From assembly GCA_003151595.1 (NCBI GenBank), contig PLXW01000052.1, forward strand, positions 1 through 64,000: a stretch of DNA of 64,000 nucleotides, written 5' to 3'. Under the pieces are notes generated by a model. That model was not told the origin of the DNA. It did no database searches and was given only the letters and a program-made list of their open reading frames with translations. The position numbers and the translations under genes were made by a program. Source of the DNA: Myxococcales bacterium (lineage in GTDB: Bacteria > Myxococcota > Polyangia > Polyangiales > Polyangiaceae). Of the stretch, positions 1-7,232 are shown piece after piece (positions within the stretch are counted from its first letter, which is position 1; every line of letters starts with the position of its first letter).

Positions 1-288
1 CACGCGCTCTACGACGCGCGCGAGCTGGCGATCGAACGACTGCAAGACGAGGCCGAGGCGCTGGCGGCGACCGGGATCGTCGGAGTCACGGTGGCCGAGC
101 GGCAGCACTCGTGGCGATCCAATCCGTACAACGTCGGCAACGCCGCGCTTCAGACCGGCGAGGTGATCGAGCTGTTCGTCGTCGGCACCGCGGTGGTCCC
201 CACGAATGCGGGGGGCGGAGTCGGACGGCCGATCCTCGTGCTGTCGGCGAACGACGCGGCTGCGCCCGCGGGCGGAGGTGAAGAATGA
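1..288 (+). CDS. YbjQ-like (heavy-metal-binding fold) protein, 5' truncated by window edge
   Basis: The reading frame is open from base 1 and stops at 288, so only the last 95 residues are present. The visible part contains a helix with ARELAIERLQ, then TGIVGVTVAER and a final strand VIELFVVGTAVV. The same order (helix, GIVGMTVKEA, VEFSAVGTAIA) appears at the end of the next gene. This layout is that of the YbjQ/UPF0145 putative heavy-metal-binding family. The stop overlaps the next start by four bases (ATGA, 285-288), so the two genes are probably translationally coupled and arose by tandem duplication. No metal ligands are obvious, so metal binding is only a family label. Confidence 0.6.
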   Translation, partial: HALYDARELAIERLQDEAEALAATGIVGVTVAERQHSWRSNPYNVGNAALQTGEVIELFVVGTAVVPTNAGGGVGRPILVLSANDAAAPAGGGEE

Positions 289-1100
289 GCAAGCGTCCGA
301 TGCACGCGCTCAGCGAGCTGTCGGTGACGGAGTTCCTCACCCTCTCGCGGCTCGGGTTCTATCCGCACGGGTTGGTCATCGGCTCGAGCCTGTACGAGGC
401 CGGGACTCAGTTCGATTGGACGGTGGCGACGCACGAAGTGAAGCCGCTGAGCAATGCGATGCGCCACGCGCGCACGCTGGCGATGAAGAGCATGAGCGAC
501 GAGGCCGCGGCGGTCGGCGCCGAAGGGGTCGTCGACGTTCGCCTCGAGCTCGAGCACCACGTGTGGCGGGGCGCGCGGCAGGTGGTGAAGTTCGTGGCGA
601 TGGGGACGGCGATCGGGTTCGATCGCGACCGCGCGCCGGAAGCGTTCCGCGACGCGCCGAGCCTGCGCCTCGCGAACGGAAAGCCGTTCACCAGCGATCT
701 CACGGGTCCGGATTTCGTCGCGCTCGTTCGCGCCGGGTATCGCCCCGTGATGCTGGCGATGGCCTCGTGCGTGTACGGCCTCGACCCGCGCGAGCTGCGC
801 CAGTACCGCGGGCAAGACTCGGAGATCACCTCGTTCACGCAAGCGTTTTTCGACGCGCGCGAGAGCGCGATGGATCGCCTGCAGAAGGACGTCTTCCACG
901 AGCACCAGCGCGGGAGCCCGGACGCGCCGGTCGGGATCGTCGGGATGACCGTGAAGGAAGCGACGTACGGAGAGCAGCAGTCGGCGCCGCTCGTCGAGTT
1001 CAGCGCGGTGGGGACGGCGATCGCGTACTTGCATCCGAACGATCCGCGACGCGCGACCACGCACCCGCGTCCGCAGATGGTGGTGCCGCTCGACGGATGA
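285..1100 (+). CDS. Duplicated YbjQ-like domain protein
   Basis: A 271-residue cytoplasmic protein with no signal peptide. It holds two copies of the same module. The first is around residues 10-115: a TEFLTLSRLGFYPHGLVIG opening, a helix with ARTLAMKSM, then VKFVAMGTAIG. The second is around 130-255: a PDFVALVRAGYRPVMLAMAS opening, a helix with ARESAMDRLQ, then VEFSAVGTAIAY. YbjQ proteins are usually about 110 residues with one module, so this is an internal duplication. It starts inside the stop codon of the preceding paralogue (ATGA overlap). Function is unknown. Confidence 0.65.
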   Translation: MSKRPMHALSELSVTEFLTLSRLGFYPHGLVIGSSLYEAGTQFDWTVATHEVKPLSNAMRHARTLAMKSMSDEAAAVGAEGVVDVRLELEHHVWRGARQVVKFVAMGTAIGFDRDRAPEAFRDAPSLRLANGKPFTSDLTGPDFVALVRAGYRPVMLAMASCVYGLDPRELRQYRGQDSEITSFTQAFFDARESAMDRLQKDVFHEHQRGSPDAPVGIVGMTVKEATYGEQQSAPLVEFSAVGTAIAYLHPNDPRRATTHPRPQMVVPLDG

Positions 1101-1165
1101 CCTCTCCACGCGAGGACGGTGGCATCACGAATGCACTGTCCTCCTGCACCCTGGAGGTCATGCCC

Positions 1166-1456
1166 ATGAAACCCTGCATTCTTCTCGTCGTGTCTGCATG
1201 CCTCCTCCTCGGAGCGTGCAAGGACGACGCAGTCGTGACCGCGCGGGCGCAGGGGCGCGTCAATCTTGCGTTGAGCACCGACTCCGACGTGCAAGTCGAC
1301 GTGCGCGACGGTCACGCCACGTTGACGGGATTGGCGTCGAGCGAAGGGATGCATGCGCGCGCCGTGCAGGCCGCGCGATCGGCGGAGGGGGTCACGTCGA
1401 TCGACGACGAGATCAAGACCGTGCCGTCGCTCACCGGAGCGCAAGTCCCGCGCTGA
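1166..1456 (+). CDS. BON-domain lipoprotein
   Basis: A small (96 aa) predicted lipoprotein. The N-terminus MKPCILLVVSACLLLGAC gives a lipobox LGAC, followed by DD, which in Proteobacteria with a Lol system can favour inner-membrane retention. The mature part fits one BON domain: INLAL-type helix remnant, VQVDVRDGHATLTGLASS, ARAVQAARSAEGVTSIDDEI. BON domains are thought to bind phospholipid surfaces. I chose the second ATG because GGAGG at 1153-1157 lies eight bases upstream of it. The first ATG (1160) would be only two bases from that site. It stands alone, convergent with the gene ending at 1480. Confidence 0.75.
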   Translation: MKPCILLVVSACLLLGACKDDAVVTARAQGRVNLALSTDSDVQVDVRDGHATLTGLASSEGMHARAVQAARSAEGVTSIDDEIKTVPSLTGAQVPR

Positions 1457-1479
1457 GCGGCGGGGCTCTTCGCGCGCTC

Positions 1480-2058
1480 CTAATCGCGGTCGAGCTCCGC
1501 CCAGCGTATCTCCCAGAAGCACCGCGCCTCGCCGCGCGCCAGGCACTCGGTGTGGCGGACGCTGGGCGTCACGATCCCCGTCGCGCGCGACATCTCGCGA
1601 AACCACCCGGTGAGCAGCGCGCAGAAGATCGTGTGCGACTCGTCGGCGCCGGTGAGCTCGAACGTCCCGCGGTTCGCCTCGAACGAGCGGACGTGCATCT
1701 CGCCCTGATCGTTGTACTGGTCCCAGACCTTCGCGACCTTGCGCATGAGAAACTCCGGCCGCCCGAGATAGAAGACCAACCGCAGGATGGGGCCGCGCAG
1801 GCTCGCCCCCGCGCCGGCTTCGCCCATCGACTCGGCGAGCTTGCCCGTACCGGTGCCGAGGATGCGATCGGCGTTGCGCGCGAACTCGACGACCTGCGAG
1901 ACCGGCAGCCACTCGATCGCGATCGCCGATGACAGGCGCGCCTGAAGCTCGGGACTGCACGCGCGCGTGACGTCGTCGAGCGCCGCCTTGCCGTACGTGT
2001 CCTCGATCCACTTCATCGAGGTGACCAAGCCCTGGCCCTTCGTTCGCATCGTGGCCAT
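1480..2058 (-). CDS. V4R / heme-NO-binding-fold sensor-like protein
   Basis: A 192-residue soluble protein. Its C-terminal part (HTECLARGEARCFWEIRW) matches the ending of V4R (4-vinyl-reductase) and related HNOB-fold ligand-binding domains, where a Cys pair precedes a final aromatic strand. The N-terminal half is helical, with a pattern (ALDDVTRACSPELQARL, EWLPVSQVVEF) common in myxobacterial proteins of this kind (the DUF2378/TIGR02265 group). No effector domain is attached, so it would act as a stand-alone sensor or binding protein. The ligand cannot be told from sequence. Two close start codons exist (2058 and the Met three codons on). Confidence 0.6.
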   Translation of the reverse strand: MATMRTKGQGLVTSMKWIEDTYGKAALDDVTRACSPELQARLSSAIAIEWLPVSQVVEFARNADRILGTGTGKLAESMGEAGAGASLRGPILRLVFYLGRPEFLMRKVAKVWDQYNDQGEMHVRSFEANRGTFELTGADESHTIFCALLTGWFREMSRATGIVTPSVRHTECLARGEARCFWEIRWAELDRD

Positions 2059-2112
2059 TGTAGCGGGCCACGCGCAGCGGTGCCTCGCTGTCCTCGTGGC
2101 GCAGGGCTCATT

Positions 2113-2799
2113 CTAGAGGTCGCGACGGATCGAGCAGACCCCGAGCGCCACGTTCCACGCCGTCTGCGCCAGAACGACGAGGGTCATTCCTCCCACGTCG
2201 AGCCGCAAAGCTCCCGCGAGCAATGCCGCGGCAGGGACGATCCCGGCCAGCAGTCCAAGCGCGCCGATGGCGCGCGCGACGCCTCGTCGCGCGAGGAGCG
2301 CGCTCGACCAGAGGACCATCGCCAGCGACGTCGCGGTCACGGCGAAGTTCGCCAGCGTTCGATTGGCGAGGGCGCACGCGGCGAGCGTGGCGCGCAGCGG
2401 CTCCAGGGTCTCGGCGCTCGCGCCGTCGTATTTGAGCCCCAGGCTCGAGATGAGAAACCCGCTCACCAGCGCTGCGCCGGTCATCGACAGGACGCCCGCG
2501 CCGTACGCGATCACGGCGGCGCGCACCGTCGCGCGATGGAGCCCGAGGCGCGTCGAGAGATCGAGCAGCGCGAACGCCTGCATCCCCATGAGCGCGATGA
2601 GCCCGCCGTGCACGACCTGGGAGAGCGGAGCCTTGCGCGCGATCTCGGCGATCGCCTCGCTCATCCCCAGCGCCGCGACCGACGGATGATGCGCCATGAG
2701 CACGACCGAGAAGAGCGACGTGGCGATGAGGATCGCCCCCGCGATCCGTCCGCTGGGCAGCGCGTCGTCGTTCGTCATTCGTGAGACCTGCGCGTTCAT
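2113..2799 (-). CDS. Polytopic membrane protein divergent from a TetR regulator
   Basis: A 228-residue hydrophobic protein with about six predicted membrane segments (first around residues 18-40, then near 60-80, 92-118, 143-165, 168-188 and 195-215). I do not recognise a specific family. The size and early GRIAGAILIATSLFSVVLM segment are reminiscent of DUF4386-type membrane proteins, but this is weak. It is transcribed divergently from a TetR-family gene, with a perfect inverted repeat in the shared upstream region. The usual reading is that the TetR protein represses this gene and that it handles or responds to the inducing compound. Confidence 0.6.
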   Translation of the reverse strand: MNAQVSRMTNDDALPSGRIAGAILIATSLFSVVLMAHHPSVAALGMSEAIAEIARKAPLSQVVHGGLIALMGMQAFALLDLSTRLGLHRATVRAAVIAYGAGVLSMTGAALVSGFLISSLGLKYDGASAETLEPLRATLAACALANRTLANFAVTATSLAMVLWSSALLARRGVARAIGALGLLAGIVPAAALLAGALRLDVGGMTLVVLAQTAWNVALGVCSIRRDL

Positions 2800-2893
2800 C
2801 GAGGCTCCTGTCGGCGTGATGGCGTCGTGTAAGGTGCGGCCACTCTAGCGAGCCGCATGCTCGCGTCTCGCGCCGCGACGTCGACCGGGCTCG

Positions 2894-2926
2894 TTTCCGG
2901 ACACGCACACCGCGACTGTCCGGAAA
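2894..2926. promoter_or_regulatory. Perfect inverted repeat, likely TetR operator
   Basis: Two exact 10-bp arms, TTTCCGGACA (2894-2903) and TGTCCGGAAA (2917-2926), are separated by 13 bp. The site lies between the divergent membrane gene (start 2799) and the TetR gene (start 2938). The right arm overlaps the probable Shine-Dalgarno sequence (GGAAAGGGGG, 2922-2931) of the TetR gene, so a bound dimer would cover that gene's own translation start region. This is typical of autoregulation. The assignment rests on symmetry and position only. Confidence 0.7.
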
Positions 2927-2937
2927 GGGGGCTCGTC

Positions 2938-3507
2938 GTGGCAGTGAAGAAACCAGACCGACGGATCGCGCGCACGCGAGCAGCCCTGGTGAAGGCGTTC
3001 GTCGCCCTCTTCTTCGAGCGCCCGTATGATCGCGTGACCGTTGCCGACATCGTCGCGCACGCCGGGGTCGGGCGCTCCACGTTCTACGAGCACTACACGG
3101 ACAAGGAAGAGATCCTCGCCGACAGCATTCGCGCCCCGTTCACCCTCCTCGCGTCGTCGGTCGATCGCGGGAGCGACGTCGCTGCCGTGACGAGGGTGCT
3201 CGATCATTTCTGGCAACATCAGCAACAAGCGCGTTCGCTCTTCGGGAGCTCCGCGCGCAGACCGATCGCGCGCGTGCTCGCATCGCTCATCGGCGAGCGA
3301 CTGCGTGTGCGTCGCGGTGCCACCACCGACGATGCGCCGGTTCGCCTGGCGGCCGTGGCGCTCGCCGAGTCGCAGATCGGATCGATCGCGACGTGGCTTC
3401 GCGGAGAGCTCGCATGCAGCGGCGCGGAGCTGGCGGAGGTGCTTCACCGGCTCGCCCAAGCGTCGGCGAAGGCGATCGGGAACGCGAGTGGGAACGCGAG
3501 TGGCTAG
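2938..3507 (+). CDS. TetR-family transcriptional regulator
   Basis: From the GTG at 2938 the product is 189 residues, normal for TetR. The N-terminal DNA-binding domain is clear: RTRAALVKAFVALFFERPY, then VTVADIVAHAGVGRSTFYEHY with the recognition helix in GRSTFYEHYTDK (about residues 45-56). The C-terminal ligand domain is divergent, so the inducer is unknown. An upstream in-frame start at 2857 would run the coding sequence through the palindromic operator. The GTG with the purine-rich GGAAAGGGGG seven bases upstream is preferred. It faces away from the membrane-protein gene at 2113-2799, its likely target. Confidence 0.85.
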   Translation: MAVKKPDRRIARTRAALVKAFVALFFERPYDRVTVADIVAHAGVGRSTFYEHYTDKEEILADSIRAPFTLLASSVDRGSDVAAVTRVLDHFWQHQQQARSLFGSSARRPIARVLASLIGERLRVRRGATTDDAPVRLAAVALAESQIGSIATWLRGELACSGAELAEVLHRLAQASAKAIGNASGNASG

Positions 3508-3651
3508 GGAGTGGCGCACCGCTTGCGTAGGAGATCCTCGAAGCGCGTTCGCGCAGCGAATCTCCCGCGGATCTTCCGCTCCGCGGGCTCTCTCGCGGAC
3601 ATGCTCAGTGACCATGTGGTCGCTCACGTTGCCATCGTCAGGAGGCCCCTC

Positions 3652-5109
3652 ATGCTCGATCGCCGATTCCTGCTCGCCCTCGCCATCGCACCGGTTCTTG
3701 GAGCGCTCGCACCGCTCGCATGCGGGAGCGGAGGGAGCGCTGGAACGGCGACGTCCGACGACGGAGGAGGAGCGAACCGCGAGGCGGGCACTCCCATCGG
3801 TGAAGGAGGAGCCGTCGTCGGCAATCCGGGAGACGCGGCGACGCCGATTGGATCGTGTGCGGCGGCGAATGCGGCTTGCACCGTCGCGACGGACTGCTGC
3901 AGCGGCGCGTGCGTGAGCGGCACGTGCAGCGCAGCGCAGTGCACCTCGATCGGAGACGCGTGCCCGACCGCAGGCAATGCGTGCTGCACGGGCAACTGCA
4001 CCGCCGGCAAGTGCGCGTCGATCACAGCGAGCCCCACCTGCACCACTGCGGGGAACACCTGCGCTGCGAGCACCAGCTGTTGCTCCGGCCTCTGCACCAA
4101 CGGCACGTGCAACATCGCATCGTCGTTCTGCATCCAGCCCAACGACATCTGCTTCGATGCGGCGGGCTGCTGCACGGGTAGTTGCCAGTCGCCCAACGCC
4201 AGCCCCGTCTCCGCGACGAACCCCGGAACGTGCGGACCGGTTCCGCAATCGGGTGGCGTGAACTGCACTGGCGTCGATGGGACGCTTTGCAACCCGTCCG
4301 ACGTCGGCTGTGCGGGCGGCTGTTGCAGCGCGCTCTGTGCTCCCTACGGACCGGCCGGCGTCGCCATCTGTCAGCAAGCGCAGGGGTGCCACGTCGAGGG
4401 GGATCTCTGCCGCGTCGACGGCGACTGCTGCGGCGGCGAGTCGCCCGATGCCGGAGTGCTCGGCGGGGGATTGGTCGTGTGCTCCACGTCGGTCAACGGC
4501 GGGACGATCGGCGTTTGCATGACACCGACCGCGAAGAACGGCGGCGGCTCGACGTGCGTCCCCGAGGGGGACGTCTGCCACTACAACACGCCTCCGTACG
4601 CTTGCGCCGTCTCGGCGAAGCGCTCCGATTGCTGCGGTCCGCAGAAGCCGCCGTTCCTGGCGTGTCAGCTCGACAAGCTCGGCGTCCCGCGATGCCTCGC
4701 GTACGGACTCGACGACGGCGGCGCGTGCCGGCAAGCGGGCAACGCCTGCGCGACGGCGGGCGACTGCTGCGATGGAGCGCCGTGCGTTCCGAACGCGCAG
4801 GGGGATCTCGTGTGCGCGAGCATGTCGTGCATCCCCACGAGCGGCGCATGCACGTCGAGCGCAGATTGCTGCGCCGGGATCACGTGCGTCGTCCCCGTGG
4901 CCGCGCTCGCAGGGACGTGCGTGGCGGCGTCGCCTCCCACGGGGTCCACGACCGATGGAGGGACCGGAGCCGGCGACGGCGGCTCGAGCGCGGGCGGCGA
5001 CTCGGGCGCGGGGCTCGGATGCGCGTCGCTCGGCCAGAGCTGCGCGTCGCTCGGGTGCTGCACCGACCTGACGTGCAGCGGCGGCCAGTGCTCGCTGCCT
5101 CCGAAGTGA
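3652..5109 (+). CDS. Lipoprotein with ten knottin-like six-cysteine modules
   Basis: A 485-residue lipoprotein: hydrophobic leader with lipobox LAPLAC (Cys 24), a Gly/Ala-rich linker to about residue 68, then ten modules at roughly 69-92, 97-121, 130-153, 160-194, 205-240, 246-289, 302-348, 359-388, 393-423 and 457-480. The basic module is C-x6-C-x5/6-CC-x3-C-x4-C, the spacing of inhibitor-cystine-knot (conotoxin framework VI/VII) peptides. Later modules have longer inter-Cys loops. A Thr/Gly/Ser linker separates the last module. AGGAGG at 3640-3645 fixes the start at 3652. Similar Cys-rich surface lipoproteins occur in myxobacteria with no known function. The knot fold is inference from spacing. 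Confidence 0.75.
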   Translation: MLDRRFLLALAIAPVLGALAPLACGSGGSAGTATSDDGGGANREAGTPIGEGGAVVGNPGDAATPIGSCAAANAACTVATDCCSGACVSGTCSAAQCTSIGDACPTAGNACCTGNCTAGKCASITASPTCTTAGNTCAASTSCCSGLCTNGTCNIASSFCIQPNDICFDAAGCCTGSCQSPNASPVSATNPGTCGPVPQSGGVNCTGVDGTLCNPSDVGCAGGCCSALCAPYGPAGVAICQQAQGCHVEGDLCRVDGDCCGGESPDAGVLGGGLVVCSTSVNGGTIGVCMTPTAKNGGGSTCVPEGDVCHYNTPPYACAVSAKRSDCCGPQKPPFLACQLDKLGVPRCLAYGLDDGGACRQAGNACATAGDCCDGAPCVPNAQGDLVCASMSCIPTSGACTSSADCCAGITCVVPVAALAGTCVAASPPTGSTTDGGTGAGDGGSSAGGDSGAGLGCASLGQSCASLGCCTDLTCSGGQCSLPPK

Positions 5110-5136
5110 TTCGTCGGCTCACGATCGGACGGCTCG

Positions 5137-5169
5137 GCCGAGCGCGCACGCCGTCGGCGCGCGCTCGGC
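5137..5169. other. 11-bp GC-rich hairpin just upstream of a start codon
   Basis: Perfect arms GCCGAGCGCGC (5137-5147) and GCGCGCTCGGC (5159-5169) enclose an 11-base loop. The hairpin ends seven bases before the ATG at 5177 and no Shine-Dalgarno fits in between. It could terminate transcription from the knottin-like lipoprotein gene (though no T-run follows) or restrict translation of the next gene. Confidence 0.5.
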
Positions 5170-5176
5170 TGCTACG

Positions 5177-5659
5177 ATGACCAGAATGTTCGCGCGCGCG
5201 TTCTTCGCGCTGGCCCTCGGTGCCGGTGCTTCGGCTTGCATGGGTTTGCCCGACGTCGCGTTCTATTCCGACGATGCATCGACCGGGGCGGCCGACGGCG
5301 CAGCGCTGTTCGATGGAGCGGCGCCGACGCTCGACGCGACGACGACGGCCGACGCCACGATGAACGACGACGCCCCTTCAGGCGCGGATGCCACCGACTC
5401 CTCGGCGATCGACTCGGGTCTCGACGCGAGTCTCGACGCGAGTCTCGACTCGGGGCTCGTGTGCCCGCCGGACGGCGCTCCGCCCGGAACCCAGTGCTGC
5501 CCCAACGGCGTACCGTGCATCGGACCGGCGTGCGCGCACTGCGACACATGCAGCTGCGCCGTGGGTCTGTACTGCTGCGCCGTCGAGAACAACGGCGGTC
5601 ACGTGCAAGGCACGACCTGTTCAAACATGCCGACGAGCTCACAGTGCCCGACGCAGTGA
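5177..5659 (+). CDS. Small Cys-rich lipoprotein with Asp/Ala linker
   Basis: A 160-residue lipoprotein of unknown function. The leader ends at GASAC (lipobox, about residue 21). A low-complexity Asp/Ala/Ser linker follows to about residue 95, including DASLDASLDS encoded by 12-bp direct repeats near 5420-5455. The C-terminal 65 residues hold twelve cysteines in closely spaced pairs and doublets (QCC, CCAV, CAHCDTCSC), suggesting a small disulphide-stabilised domain. It follows the ten-module lipoprotein by 67 bp and converges on the kinase gene ending at 5684. Linkers of this composition probably pass through the cell-surface layer. Confidence 0.65.
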   Translation: MTRMFARAFFALALGAGASACMGLPDVAFYSDDASTGAADGAALFDGAAPTLDATTTADATMNDDAPSGADATDSSAIDSGLDASLDASLDSGLVCPPDGAPPGTQCCPNGVPCIGPACAHCDTCSCAVGLYCCAVENNGGHVQGTTCSNMPTSSQCPTQ

Positions 5660-5683
5660 TCGGCTGACTCGCGGTCGAGCCGA

Positions 5684-6982
5684 TCAGAAGCCGGGGTCGA
5701 GCGCGATGGCTTCGGCGGTGCGCGCGCGCACGGGAGGCTGCGTGCCCAGCAACATCGACCAGCCGCCGTTCGGCGCGAGCGCTCGGCGAGACGCGGGGGC
5801 TGCCGCAAAGGGGGGCGTCGCCGTCGTCGCGTCGCTCTCGGGAGCGAGCCCGTCGACGCACGACGCGTGTCGCTTCTCGTGCACGACGCGCGCGCTCGGC
5901 GCGCGGTGCGACGCGGCGCTCGAGTCGCTCGCGCTCAGTGCGTGAACCGCCGAGCCGAGGACGACGACCGCAAAGCACGTCGCGAGCACCGCAGCCGCGG
6001 GTGACCTCGCGCGCCGGAGCCCCACGCGCCGGACCTCCGCCGGTCGCGGCATCGGGAGCGTCGCGTCGACCGGAGAGATCGACGATCGCGCTCGAGGCGG
6101 CAACCAGCAGTGCGACGGAACGGCGGCGGCCAGCGCGTCGGTGAGGTCCGCGGCGGTCGCGAATCGCGCCGCGGGCCGCATGGCCAGCGCGCACCGGATG
6201 ACGTCCCAGAGGCCCGCCGGCACATTTTCGATCGGCCGCGGCGCGACGTCGAACACGGCCATCAAGCTCTTCAGGTCTCTCTCCTTGGTGGACCGATCGA
6301 CGAACGGGTTCTTCCCGGCGAGACACTCGTAGAGAAGAATCCCCATCGAGAAGATGTCACTCCGCTCGTCGACCTCCGCGCCGCTCGTCTGCTCCGGGGA
6401 CATGTAGCTGAACGTCCCAACGATCTCTCCGTCCATCGTGATCGGCGACGCGCGGAGGTGCTTCGAGATCCCGAAGTCGACGATCTTGGGAATCTGCTGG
6501 CCGTCCGGCTCGCGCGCCAGAAAGACGTTCTCCGGCTTGAGATCGCGGTGGATGACGCCGGCGGCGTGGGCGTGCGACAGCGCAGAGAGGAGCGGATAGG
6601 CGATCGCAAGCGTGTCTTCGATCGTGAGCGGCCCATTCAAGGCGATCTCGCGCGCCAACGTGTGACCGCGGAGCCGCTCCATGACCATCGCCAGCGAGCC
6701 GCGCTCGGGGTTCAGCTCCACCAGATCGAAGACGCGCACGATGGCGCGGTGGCAGAGCGCCGCCGTCGCCTGCGCCTCCCGTCGAAGGCGCAGCAACGAC
6801 TCGGTAGAGGCGCGCTCGGGGAGCAGCGCTTTGACTGCGACTTCTCCGCCTGTGGCGAGGTTGCGCGCTGTCCATATTTGACCCATTCCCCCCGCGGCCA
6901 GCCGCGCGACGAGCAAGTACTTGCCGCCGAGAATCTCGCCGCTGCGGAGCGTAGACGCCGAGCTCAGGGTGATCGGCGCCAT
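5684..6982 (-). CDS. Hanks-type Ser/Thr protein kinase with one membrane helix
   Basis: A 432-residue transmembrane kinase. The kinase domain spans about residues 20-290: glycine loop LAAGGMGQIW, invariant Lys 51 (VAVKAL), catalytic HRDLKPEN (145-152), DFG 169-171 (written DFGISK) and YMSPEQ. All catalytic residues are present, so it should be active. One membrane helix follows at about 328-347. The remaining 85 residues would lie outside the cytoplasm and show no recognisable sensor domain. The start at 6982 lacks a strong Shine-Dalgarno. A GTG a few codons upstream is possible. It is divergent from the OmpA-like gene at 7233. Confidence 0.85.
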   Translation of the reverse strand: MAPITLSSASTLRSGEILGGKYLLVARLAAGGMGQIWTARNLATGGEVAVKALLPERASTESLLRLRREAQATAALCHRAIVRVFDLVELNPERGSLAMVMERLRGHTLAREIALNGPLTIEDTLAIAYPLLSALSHAHAAGVIHRDLKPENVFLAREPDGQQIPKIVDFGISKHLRASPITMDGEIVGTFSYMSPEQTSGAEVDERSDIFSMGILLYECLAGKNPFVDRSTKERDLKSLMAVFDVAPRPIENVPAGLWDVIRCALAMRPAARFATAADLTDALAAAVPSHCWLPPRARSSISPVDATLPMPRPAEVRRVGLRRARSPAAAVLATCFAVVVLGSAVHALSASDSSAASHRAPSARVVHEKRHASCVDGLAPESDATTATPPFAAAPASRRALAPNGGWSMLLGTQPPVRARTAEAIALDPGF

Positions 6983-7232
6983 GGGAGACACACACTGCAC
7001 CCTCTGTGCCCCAAGCCCGTGCTTGCACGGTGCGCGTTCGCGCGGCCGAACGATCGTCGCGAGGCGTTCGTGTGAAGCCGAGGCGCGATGGCGTCGCGCG
7101 CGGCTCAGCGCCCACGAGCATTCGGCCGCAATCGGCGCGGGCGTGAACTTGCACCCGCTCGAGCAGCCGTCAGCGCGTTGCCCCGTCGACACCGTGTCGG
7201 GAGCGCTCCGTTCGAGGAGAACGACTCTCGCC

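Noticed and set aside
206..1165. Plus-strand frame extending the BON lipoprotein upstream by 320 codons
   Set aside because: It overlaps the YbjQ-like gene in another frame and is Arg/Ala-rich. A clean signal peptide and ribosome site begin at 1166.
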